Source: WVZH01 sp034430895 (GTDB taxonomy: Bacteria > Chloroflexota > Anaerolineae > Anaerolineales > E44-bin32). From it: a stretch of DNA of 64,000 nt. This document shows positions 9,656 to 16,381 of this stretch, piece after piece; within the stretch, counting starts at the first letter, position 1, and every line of letters starts with the position of its first letter. The stretch is taken from contig DAOUDW010000075.1 of NCBI GenBank assembly GCA_034430895.1, positions 62,001 to 126,000 on the forward strand, read 5' to 3'. The notes below the pieces were generated by a model, which was not told where the DNA came from, did no database searches, and saw only the letters and a program-made list of their open reading frames with translations. A program made the position numbers and the translations under genes.

Positions 9656-10750
9656 TCAGACCATGGCGAGACCGGCGAAAACCGGTATCCCGCGTCCATT
9701 ACGCATCCAGAGTTCGACGGGATGCTCGCGGATGTAGCCATGTCCACCAAGCACCTGAACGGCACAGTCCGTGACCCGCATGGCCATGTCCGATGCACCG
9801 GTGAGTCCAAGGTATGCGGATTTCGCAGCATCTTCCTTGTCGTGATCCAATTTCCAGGCCGCTTCCCAGACCTGCATGCGTATCGCTTCGATCTCGATCG
9901 CCATTTCGGCCAGCATGAAAGCAATCGATTGTTTCTGCGCGATGGGCTTGCCCCAGACCTCGCGTTCCTTGGCATAAGGAATGGTATATTCCAACGCCGC
10001 CCGACTCATGCCCACGGCCATGGCGGCAACCGTCACCTGCGCGCTGGCAATACTGCGGCTCATGTCCGCTCCCTCTTCGCCGCCGACCCTTGCTTCCAGC
10101 GGTACGAGCACATCGTCCAACGCAAGGCGGAACAGCGGCAGCGCCTGGACACCCAGCAATTTCTCCCGCTCACCGACAGTGATGCCCTTGGTATCGGCGG
10201 GGAGGATAAATGCCTCGGTTTTGTGTTCCAGATTGGCGAAAACAAGGAAGGCTTGCGCTTGATCGGCATAAGGAACGTAGGCCTTCACACCATTGAGCGA
10301 GTATCCCGTCTTTCCCTTATTCGCCAAAGTACGCATCTCCATTGGTGTGAAATCGAAATCGGGCTCGATGAACGCAGCTACGAAAGGTTTCCACTCGGCT
10401 TCGATCACAGGTGGAATCCACGTCTCTTTCTGCGCCTCGGTTCCGCCGAAGAGGATGGGCAGCACAAACGCGGCGGGGGCCATCACAGCCAGGGAGGCAG
10501 CCAAATCTCCCCAGGCCATCTCCTCGGCGGCGAGCACACCGGTTACGGTCGAGTGCTCCCCAAAGCCACCATACGCCTCGGGGATGCTCGCCTGCAGCAC
10601 ACCCAGCTCCCAACCTTTTTCGATCAAATTGGCAGGAAGTGCGTTTTCCTCCTCGGCATCTCGCGCAGCAGGTTGTAAATCCTTCTCGGCATAGCGATGA
10701 ACGGCATCGATGAGCATGCGTTGTTCTTCGGTCGGTTCAAATGAATACAT
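9656..10750 (-). CDS. Acyl-CoA dehydrogenase homologue lacking the usual catalytic Glu
   Basis: A 364-residue acyl-CoA dehydrogenase homologue: MYSFEPTEEQRMLIDAVHRYAE N-terminal helix, middle beta domain, then REVWGKPIAQKQSIAFMLAEMA and CAVQVLGGHGYIREHPVELWMRNGRG typical of the C-terminal domain. At the position where family members carry the catalytic base (xxYEGT/xFEGL) this protein reads PVFAGLAMV: the codon is GCC, Ala, immediately before the stop. The protein therefore ends about 20-30 residues earlier than its relatives and lacks the canonical base. It may be a partner subunit for the adjacent acyl-CoA dehydrogenase, as in mycobacterial FadE heterotetramers, or use a base at another position. 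It is translated just upstream of that gene in the same operon. Confidence 0.88.
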   Translation of the reverse strand: MYSFEPTEEQRMLIDAVHRYAEKDLQPAARDAEEENALPANLIEKGWELGVLQASIPEAYGGFGEHSTVTGVLAAEEMAWGDLAASLAVMAPAAFVLPILFGGTEAQKETWIPPVIEAEWKPFVAAFIEPDFDFTPMEMRTLANKGKTGYSLNGVKAYVPYADQAQAFLVFANLEHKTEAFILPADTKGITVGEREKLLGVQALPLFRLALDDVLVPLEARVGGEEGADMSRSIASAQVTVAAMAVGMSRAALEYTIPYAKEREVWGKPIAQKQSIAFMLAEMAIEIEAIRMQVWEAAWKLDHDKEDAAKSAYLGLTGASDMAMRVTDCAVQVLGGHGYIREHPVELWMRNGRGIPVFAGLAMV

Positions 10751-10792
10751 AGGTCCCTCCTTCTACGGGCACTCGCCGCCCTTCCAACCCTT

Positions 10793-11875
10793 TCATTTCG
10801 TCCCAGATATCAGCCTTTCCCCGTGAAACCTCTGGCCAAATGGGAACCATGTGACATCCAATCCGTCGGCTTTCCGATAACGAAAAGGTGTGATCGATTC
10901 TGAATCAAGATCTTCGATATTTTCGATGTACACATACCCAAGCTGCGCCAAATACTCTACGTGCGCGCCTGCTTCTTCAACGGCCAACAACTTGTCATAT
11001 CCTTCGACATCCGGGAAAAGCGCGCCGGAGATCTCGGCCAGGGTCTTTGACTCATCCAGGTAGTCGAGGATTTCCCCCAGGCGATCTCGATGGGAGTCTT
11101 CGATTTCATCGATGCGTTGATGAAGGTCGTGCATTGGCTCGCCGTGGCCCCCAATGACGCGCTGGACACCATTATCCCATCGCCGTGTCTTCTCAAGCGA
11201 GTCCAGGTAATGCCCCAACCCCATATTCAAACTCAACCGCTCCGGTGCTTGATGCGGGGTTATTTCGGGCAGGATGTGGTCCCCGGACAGCAGCACGTCG
11301 TCGAGACGGATGATGATCTGTCCTGGACAATGCCCTGGAACGTGCAGTATCTCCAATCGCCCGATATTCATATCAACTTCGAAGTAGTTGAAGTCTGGAG
11401 GCAGTGAAGAGAAAAGCTGTTTATTGATCAGGTAGGTGTTCATCAGTTCTTGGCGATAGGCATCGCTGATACCAGCTTCGATGAGGTATTGACCCAGCCG
11501 TTTGGCCATGAGCGCCACACGTTCTTCGTAATGCATCAACACTTTCGCGTCCAGGTGATGGATTCCGATGGGTGCCTGCGTGTGTTGGCGTACAAAATGC
11601 AGTCCCCCGAAATGATCGATGTGACCGTGCGTGATGAGGATATGGGTAAGGCTCTCCCATTGCACGTCTTCGTCGAACTGCGAACGGATTTGCGCGAAGC
11701 TTTCCGCCAGCTGTTCATTCGAATCCATGAAACCCGATCCGACATCAACCAATGCGACGACGTCATCGGCAATAACGAGATGGGCATAGCCCTTCAAGAA
11801 TGGAAACAGATCCAAGGGGATGCGGTAAATCCGCCCACCACCATTTGTGTGCAGTGCTTCGATCTCGCTTGCCAT
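10793..11875 (-). CDS. Metallo-beta-lactamase-fold hydrolase in the fatty-acid operon
   Basis: A 360-residue MBL-fold protein with the dinuclear-metal motif ITHGHIDHFGG (HxHxDH, about residues 83-88), a later histidine in VPGHCPGQ, and an Asp in SGDHILPEITPH. After about residue 230 comes a helical C-terminal extension (HQRIDEIEDSHRDRLGEILDYL...KTLAEISGALFPDVEGYDKLLAVEEAGAHVEYLAQLGYV) resembling the winged-helix tail of LACTB2-like proteins. It sits second in the operon, 14 bp after tetR and 42 bp before the acyl-CoA dehydrogenase genes. A thioester or glutathione-thioester hydrolase acting on CoA-linked intermediates would fit, but the substrate cannot be read from sequence. Confidence 0.85.
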   Translation of the reverse strand: MASEIEALHTNGGGRIYRIPLDLFPFLKGYAHLVIADDVVALVDVGSGFMDSNEQLAESFAQIRSQFDEDVQWESLTHILITHGHIDHFGGLHFVRQHTQAPIGIHHLDAKVLMHYEERVALMAKRLGQYLIEAGISDAYRQELMNTYLINKQLFSSLPPDFNYFEVDMNIGRLEILHVPGHCPGQIIIRLDDVLLSGDHILPEITPHQAPERLSLNMGLGHYLDSLEKTRRWDNGVQRVIGGHGEPMHDLHQRIDEIEDSHRDRLGEILDYLDESKTLAEISGALFPDVEGYDKLLAVEEAGAHVEYLAQLGYVYIENIEDLDSESITPFRYRKADGLDVTWFPFGQRFHGERLISGTK

Positions 11876-11889
11876 ATCTGAAATTTTCC

Positions 11890-12453
11890 TTACGCAGCCT
11901 GCAAACCGTCGAGTATCAGATCACTGAATTGATCGGCGATTGCAGCGGCGCTCAACCGCCCATCCTCATGGAACCAGGTCATCATCCAATTTTGAATCCC
12001 CAGCAAGGCGAAAACCGTTACTGCCTCATCGACCTGGCGGAAAATCCCTGTTTCAATCCCCTCCCGCACGATCTGGCGCCAGAGATCTTCATACGCGTCC
12101 CGACGTGCGTTCTGTCGCGAGCGCAAGGAGGGATCGAGACTGCGATAATCGAACAAAAGCACGGCGGCCAAATCGGTGTCTTTGGCGAGCCGCTCTACAT
12201 AGACCTGCATCGCCTGCCGTAGCTTCCGATCGGGGGACAAATCGGACTGCACGACCTGCTCCAAATCATCAATGACCAGATCCAGGACCTGATCGAAGAT
12301 CGAAAGCAGGATGTCCTGTTTACTCTCGACGTGATGATAGAGGCTGGCTTTCTGGAGGTTAACGGCGTCGGCGATGTCCTGCATCGAAGCGGCGTGGTAG
12401 CCTTTCTGACGGAAGATCTGGGCAGCCGCCTGGATGATGTCGTTCCTGTGCAT
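11890..12453 (-). CDS. TetR-family repressor of the beta-oxidation operon (FadR-like)
   Basis: A 187-residue TetR-family regulator. The N-terminal helix-turn-helix is clear (IIQAAAQIFRQKGYHAASMQDIADAVNLQKASLYHHVESKQDIL, about residues 6-50); the C-terminal two thirds is the helical ligand-binding core, compatible with TetR_C proteins that sense acyl-CoA. It is the first gene of the fatty-acid operon. A perfect 18-bp palindrome lies 10-27 bases upstream of its ATG, between a consensus-like promoter and the gene, indicating autoregulation and control of the whole operon. By analogy with Bacillus FadR/YsiA and Thermus FadR the inducer would be long-chain acyl-CoA; this is inferred. Confidence 0.88.
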   Translation of the reverse strand: MHRNDIIQAAAQIFRQKGYHAASMQDIADAVNLQKASLYHHVESKQDILLSIFDQVLDLVIDDLEQVVQSDLSPDRKLRQAMQVYVERLAKDTDLAAVLLFDYRSLDPSLRSRQNARRDAYEDLWRQIVREGIETGIFRQVDEAVTVFALLGIQNWMMTWFHEDGRLSAAAIADQFSDLILDGLQAA

Positions 12454-12462
12454 ATCGAGAAA

Positions 12463-12480
12463 CTACCGACCGGTCGGTAG
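12463..12480. promoter_or_regulatory. Perfect 18-bp palindromic TetR operator
   Basis: CTACCGACCGGTCGGTAG is self-complementary over all 18 bases. The ACCGAC/GTCGGT half sites are of the kind bound by many TetR repressors. It begins 4 bases downstream of the tetR -10 box, so a bound repressor would cover the transcription start. About 0.2 perfect 18-bp palindromes are expected by chance in a window this size, and this one lies exactly where an autoregulator would bind. Confidence 0.85.
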
Positions 12481-12484
12481 CTCC

Positions 12485-12513
12485 ATGATAGCAGATCGGA
12501 ATATAACGGTCAA
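12485..12513 (-). promoter_or_regulatory. sigma70-type promoter of the tetR/beta-oxidation operon
   Basis: On the minus strand TTGACC (12513-12508), a 17-base spacer and TATCAT (12490-12485) precede the operator and the tetR start codon. Both boxes are close to consensus. The 5' leader is about 30 bases and contains the operator. Confidence 0.7.
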
Positions 12514-12526
12514 GCAGCAATTCCGC

Positions 12527-12555
12527 TTGAAGGCAGCCGATGCTTGGGATACAAT
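12527..12555 (+). promoter_or_regulatory. Promoter of tRNA-Arg
   Basis: TTGAAG (12527-12532), a 17-base spacer and TACAAT (12550-12555) precede the mature tRNA 5' end by 13 bases. This promoter diverges from that of tetR; the two -35 boxes are 13 bases apart. Confidence 0.7.
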
Positions 12556-12568
12556 CGGAGACAGGTAA

Positions 12569-12640
12569 GCCCCTGTAGCTCAGTGGATAGAGCGCTGCCC
12601 TCCGGAGGCAGATGCCGGCGTTCGAGTCGCCGCAGGGGTG
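12569..12640 (+). tRNA. tRNA-Arg (anticodon CCG)
   Basis: A complete cloverleaf can be folded: acceptor GCCCCTG pairing with CAGGGGT (first pair G-U), D arm GCTC...GAGC, anticodon stem CTGCC/GGCAG with loop CTCCGGA, and T arm CGGCG-TTCGAGT-CGCCG. The loop gives anticodon CCG, reading CGG arginine codons. CCA is not encoded directly after the discriminator base (GCTTCA follows). It has its own promoter and terminator, so it is a stand-alone transcription unit. Confidence 0.93.
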
Positions 12641-12649
12641 CTTCAATGA

Positions 12650-12684
12650 AAAGAAACCCGATCGATTCACGATCGGGTTTCTTT
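12650..12684 (+). terminator. Rho-independent terminator of tRNA-Arg
   Basis: A perfect 15-bp inverted repeat (12650-12664 and 12670-12684) with a 5-base loop ATTCA. The GC core ACCCGATCG sits next to AAAG/CTTT ends, so the 3' arm finishes in TTTCTTT. It starts 9 bases after the tRNA and could also act on transcripts from the opposite strand. Confidence 0.85.
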
Positions 12685-12951
12685 ATGCAACCAAGATCCA
12701 TATATTGATAGCCAGCGCTCAGCGAGGTTTTCAGCGTGTAGAGGAAAATCTGTGGGGATGAAATAACCTCATCCGGGCAAGACAATCAGCAAGAAAAAAC
12801 CACAGAAACTCGAATTTTCACAATACTGATGATAAAGGTCATCGTGGAAAGGTAGGGCGAAATGGCGCCAGGTTGAGGTGAAGCTGTACTGGAATTGGTA
12901 TGGATATCGTTTATTCTCTCCTCGATTTTCCATCTAACACATAAAAACAAA
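12685..12951. other. Intergenic region downstream of lutC, no gene seen
   Basis: The 267 bases between the tRNA terminator and the end of lutC show no convincing reading frame. A 6-bp hairpin (GGATGA/TCATCC, about 12754-12772) lies in it but lacks a T tract and is not called a terminator. Confidence 0.5.
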
Positions 12952-13608
12952 TCACAAATGCGTAGGTTCTAGAATGATGATATGCAACTCCCCCGGTCCA
13001 TGCATACCCAGAATTAATTGCATGGCGATATCCGCAGTTCGGCTGGGACCACTGATAATCATTGCGCTGGCCGTATTTTGAAACGCGTCCAATCCCTGCT
13101 CATGCAGCGTAGCCACCCAAGTTTCCAGATCGGCCAGGATTTGATCTTGGCGGATGATGGCCATATGTACCTTTGGCAACAGGGAGGCGAGGCGGGGTTT
13201 GCCTTCGCCAGTCAGCAGGACGAGACTGCCCGTGGAAGCCAGCGCAGCGTCCGCACCGGTTATTCCCACCCGAATGGTTTCATCTCTGGCTGAAACGACC
13301 CGAATGCTGTTCGTTCTAAAAGCCGCCTCTAATCCCGGCAATGGAATATGCTCGAACGCCCAACTCATGACGCGGTTGTCATCCCCGAGCAGATCCATGA
13401 CGAGGCGGATCGCCTCGTCCGCAGATGCGGGCACATACACGCTACTGCTAAGCAGCCTCGCTTGTTCCTTAAAACGGTCTACCGTCTGTTGCGGAGACAA
13501 GTGTTCCATGGGGACCACGGACAGCCGTTCCAAACCCCCTTCGATGGCTCCCAACGGAGGATGGGCGGCATCCAGGCGGCTCATAATCTCGTCCCGATTT
13601 TTACGCAT
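12952..13608 (-). CDS. lutC: Lactate utilisation protein C (LutC/YkgG family)
   Basis: A 218-residue LUD-domain protein, one of three subunits of the iron-sulfur L-lactate dehydrogenase LutABC, which oxidises L-lactate to pyruvate. The family hallmark GPSRTADIAMQLILGMHGPGELHIIIL is near the C-terminus, preceded by GITGADAALASTGSLVLLTGEGKPRLASLLPKVH. Its ATG follows the lutB stop with no spacing, and a GAGGAG ribosome site lies inside the end of lutB, so translation is coupled. It is the last gene of the rhamnose operon. LutC alone is poorly understood biochemically; the assignment relies on conserved motifs and the lutA-lutB-lutC order. Confidence 0.92.
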   Translation of the reverse strand: MRKNRDEIMSRLDAAHPPLGAIEGGLERLSVVPMEHLSPQQTVDRFKEQARLLSSSVYVPASADEAIRLVMDLLGDDNRVMSWAFEHIPLPGLEAAFRTNSIRVVSARDETIRVGITGADAALASTGSLVLLTGEGKPRLASLLPKVHMAIIRQDQILADLETWVATLHEQGLDAFQNTASAMIISGPSRTADIAMQLILGMHGPGELHIIILEPTHL

Positions 13609-15009
13609 TCAATCTCCTCGCCGTTCGCGCCACTGCCGGCGGAAAGATTCCCTCGCAAAGGGAGGAAAATCACGGTAGTTCGTCCACCGCGAGAGAAATC
13701 CCGGCAAACGTTTCAGGGATCGGTCGCCTGTGAGTAAGCGCGCTATCCTACCCCCAAATTCAAAAAGTGCAGGGAATCTGTTGCCAAACGCCCACAGCTT
13801 CAATCCCCATTTCAAAATTGGATCCACCGCTCTCCGGTGATACAGATCGTGTCGTAGGTCGAGCAGCATCTGCGGCAGATCGATGTCAACCGGGCAGACC
13901 TGTTTGCAGGCGCCACACAAACTGCTGGCGTGAGGTAATGGGCGAGCGCGTTCCAACCCGACGAGTAGAGGCGTGAGTACAGCGCCCAGTGGACCGGGAT
14001 ACACCCAGCCGTATGCGTGACCGCCAGTTGCCTGATAAACCGGACACGCATTCATGCAGGCTCCGCAACGGATACAGGTGAGAATTTGTGCATACCCCGA
14101 GTTGAATATCGCGCTGCGACCGTTGTCGACAAGGATGACATACATTTCATCCGGGCCATCCGGTTCCCCCGCTTTTCGAGGACCATTATACATGTGGGTG
14201 TAGACCGGCATGGATTGCCCTGTCGCGCTGCGCGGCAGCACCTGGGTCAGAATGGCAAAATCTTCGAGAGTTGCCACCATTTTTTCGATCCCGACGAGGG
14301 CCACGTGCACGCGAGGCAAGCTGGTAACCATGCGGCCATTTCCCTCGTTCGTGACCAGGCAGATACTCCCCGTTTCGGAGACGATGAAGTTGCCTCCGGT
14401 GATACCCATATCCGCGGTTAGAAATTTTTCTCGCAATACCCGGCGCGCGAATTGCGCCATTTCATGGCCATCATCCGTAGGTGTCATGTTCAATTTCTCA
14501 ATGAAAAGGTCGCGAATACTCGTTAATGACTTGTGGATGACCGGTATGACGATGTGGCTGGGGGGTTCGTCTGCGAGTTGGAGGATGTATTCGCCCAGAT
14601 CGGTTTCTATGACTTCAATCCCGTGGTCCTCGAGCGCCTCGTTCAATCCAACCTCTTCACTGACCATACTCTTGCCTTTAACGACGGATGTCACTGCATG
14701 CCGGGTAATAATCTCCAATACCAGTTGGTTGACTTTCTCTCCGTCCGAGGCCCACAAGACGTGAGCTCCATTCGCCGTCAGCTTGGCCTCGGCCTGATCC
14801 AACAAATCAGGCAGGCGCTGTAGCGCACGACGTTTTGCTTGCGCAGCTCGCTGACGCAGCGCCTCCCCGTGCGCGTGCCCGGCTTCAAACATTAAGTCAA
14901 TACGTTTCTGATAGGCCGTCGTCGTCGCCTGTTTGACCGAACGACGCATTTCGTCGTCCATCAAGGACAACTTCGCGGTGGAGGTGAAGTCGTTGGAAGT
15001 GACTTTCAT
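13609..15009 (-). CDS. lutB: Lactate utilisation Fe-S protein B (LutB/YkgF family)
   Basis: A 466-residue LUD-domain plus ferredoxin-type protein. The N-terminal region (DEMRRSVKQATTTAYQKRIDLM) and GNFIVSETGSICLVTNEGNGRMVTSLPRVH belong to the LUD domain. Two 4Fe-4S clusters are encoded in CIRCGACMNACPVY (about residue 310) and CGACKQVCPVD (about 364). In LutABC this subunit passes electrons from lactate oxidation. The open frame extends 138 bases further upstream inside lutA, but the ATG at 15009 begins the family-like MKVTSNDF and overlaps the lutA stop as ATGA, giving translational coupling. Confidence 0.92.
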   Translation of the reverse strand: MKVTSNDFTSTAKLSLMDDEMRRSVKQATTTAYQKRIDLMFEAGHAHGEALRQRAAQAKRRALQRLPDLLDQAEAKLTANGAHVLWASDGEKVNQLVLEIITRHAVTSVVKGKSMVSEEVGLNEALEDHGIEVIETDLGEYILQLADEPPSHIVIPVIHKSLTSIRDLFIEKLNMTPTDDGHEMAQFARRVLREKFLTADMGITGGNFIVSETGSICLVTNEGNGRMVTSLPRVHVALVGIEKMVATLEDFAILTQVLPRSATGQSMPVYTHMYNGPRKAGEPDGPDEMYVILVDNGRSAIFNSGYAQILTCIRCGACMNACPVYQATGGHAYGWVYPGPLGAVLTPLLVGLERARPLPHASSLCGACKQVCPVDIDLPQMLLDLRHDLYHRRAVDPILKWGLKLWAFGNRFPALFEFGGRIARLLTGDRSLKRLPGFLSRWTNYRDFPPFARESFRRQWRERRGD

Positions 15010-15770
15010 GAGGGTTTGTCTGGCAGACCGTCTGCCAGCACATCGGCGATATGCCGCACGCGCTTGGGGGATGGTGTGCGTGCGAGGCCTCCGTTCATGT
15101 GGGTCATACAACTTACATCGCCGGTAACAATCGTCTCTGCAGAGCACTCCTGGATGCCGTTAATTTTACGCTTGAGCATCGCCCCGCTTACGTCAGCCAT
15201 CTTGACACTGAAGACTCCGCCGAAACCGCAGCAAACGTCGCTTTCTTCAAGCTCCTCTACGACTGCATTGTCCATGTTTTTCAACAGAGTGCGCGCCGCA
15301 GCGCCCAAGCCGAGCATGCGTAAACCATGACAGGCGTCGTGGAAGGCGAAGGAACGCCGCTTCGGCAGTCGCAGCTGCAGATCACTGATTCCCAAACCCC
15401 CGACCAAGTATTCCGTAAATTCCCAGGTGATGGCGGCCAGGCGCTTTGCTTCATCGAACCATTGGGGATCGTCTGCAAACAGGATTGGGTACTCGTGGCG
15501 CACCATGGCCGCACACGAGCCAGAAGGCGTGACGATCGCTTCCGCATCTTTGAAAGCCTTGAGGAATTGGATCGCCACCTGCTTGGCAGAGGTTCGATCT
15601 CCGGCATTGAACGCCGGCTGACCACAACAAGTTTGCTTCGGTGGAAAATCCACTGTGATACCAAGATGCTCGAGTACGTCCACCACCGCCCAGCCGGTTT
15701 CCGGGTAGAGCATGTCCACCATACAGGTTACAAACAAAGACGCCCGCTTACCTTTGGGGGAATCATGCAT
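15006..15770 (-). CDS. lutA: Lactate utilisation protein A (LutA, CCG-domain Fe-S subunit)
   Basis: A 254-residue protein with two cysteine-rich CCG domains: TCCGQPAFNAG (about residue 45) and DVCCGFGGVFSVK (about residue 180). Such domains ligate Fe-S clusters in LutA/GlcF, heterodisulfide reductase and succinate dehydrogenase E-type subunits. With LutB and LutC it forms the L-lactate-oxidising complex. The chosen start, at MHDSPKGKRASLFVTC, makes a one-base TAATG overlap with the aldolase stop codon; an alternative ATG two codons earlier and a longer frame within the aldolase gene are less likely. Its place directly after a sugar-phosphate aldolase suggests that the lactate comes from lactaldehyde. 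Confidence 0.9.
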   Translation of the reverse strand: MHDSPKGKRASLFVTCMVDMLYPETGWAVVDVLEHLGITVDFPPKQTCCGQPAFNAGDRTSAKQVAIQFLKAFKDAEAIVTPSGSCAAMVRHEYPILFADDPQWFDEAKRLAAITWEFTEYLVGGLGISDLQLRLPKRRSFAFHDACHGLRMLGLGAAARTLLKNMDNAVVEELEESDVCCGFGGVFSVKMADVSGAMLKRKINGIQECSAETIVTGDVSCMTHMNGGLARTPSPKRVRHIADVLADGLPDKPS

Positions 15771-16381
15771 TACCATTTTTCGTACGATTCGCTGTGCTTG
15801 CGATACTCGATCATTTCCTCGCCCAGCAGGCTGGCCTCCAGAATGATGTCGCATACCTCTTCCAGTGCCGAGACCCAGTGATATGCCTCTTCCAGCGTTT
15901 GACCGACGGCAAAACAGCCGTGCCCGCGCTGCATGACGATCTTATAGCCGCGCAATGCTTCAGATACCGCTTCAGCCAACTCGGTAGAGCCGGATGCCAG
16001 CTCCACCGTCACGACCGGGATCTTGCGGAAAAAGTATGACCCTTCGTTATCGATGGGAATGATCTCGTCCCGACTCAGGCTGAGTGTTATGGCGGTGCGC
16101 GGATGCGCATGGATAATTGCCAACGCCGAAGTCTTTTCATAAATGGCGCGATGAACGATCAATTCGGTGCTGGCACGCACGATGCCGCTGTCCTTACCTT
16201 GAAAGCGGGTCTTAACAAAGTCGGTTGGCTTTAGCCGTCCGAACTGTGCCCCGCGCCGCTTGATGATAATCTTGTCGCCCACACGCACGCTCATGTTTCC
16301 GCCGTGCGAACTGGTTAAACCGGTCAGAAATATGTCGCGTCCGATGTCTCGGAATTCTTCGTAGAGTTTTTCATCAATCAT
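15770..16381 (-). CDS. Class II aldolase, probable L-rhamnulose-1-phosphate (fuculose-1-phosphate-type) aldolase
   Basis: A 203-residue class II aldolase/adducin-family protein. Zinc ligands are visible in IIHAHPRTAITLS (HxH) and in the later QRGHGCFAVGQTLEEAYHWVSALEEVC; the N-terminal GLTSSHGGNMSVR phosphate-binding loop is typical of the FucA/AraD family. It is shorter than E. coli RhaD (about 274 residues) and closer in size to fuculose-1-phosphate aldolase. Since it is in one operon with rhaA and rhaB, the likely reaction is cleavage of L-rhamnulose 1-phosphate to dihydroxyacetone phosphate and L-lactaldehyde. It overlaps the AOR gene by 8 bases and has GAGG six bases before its ATG. A ribulose- or fuculose-phosphate substrate cannot be excluded. 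Confidence 0.85.
   Translation of the reverse strand: MIDEKLYEEFRDIGRDIFLTGLTSSHGGNMSVRVGDKIIIKRRGAQFGRLKPTDFVKTRFQGKDSGIVRASTELIVHRAIYEKTSALAIIHAHPRTAITLSLSRDEIIPIDNEGSYFFRKIPVVTVELASGSTELAEAVSEALRGYKIVMQRGHGCFAVGQTLEEAYHWVSALEEVCDIILEASLLGEEMIEYRKHSESYEKW

Noticed and set aside
12754..12772. Hairpin downstream of lutC as operon terminator
   Set aside because: Six-base-pair stem without a T tract; the true end of the operon may be the strong hairpin at 12650-12684, which is palindromic and usable from both sides, but this cannot be decided here.
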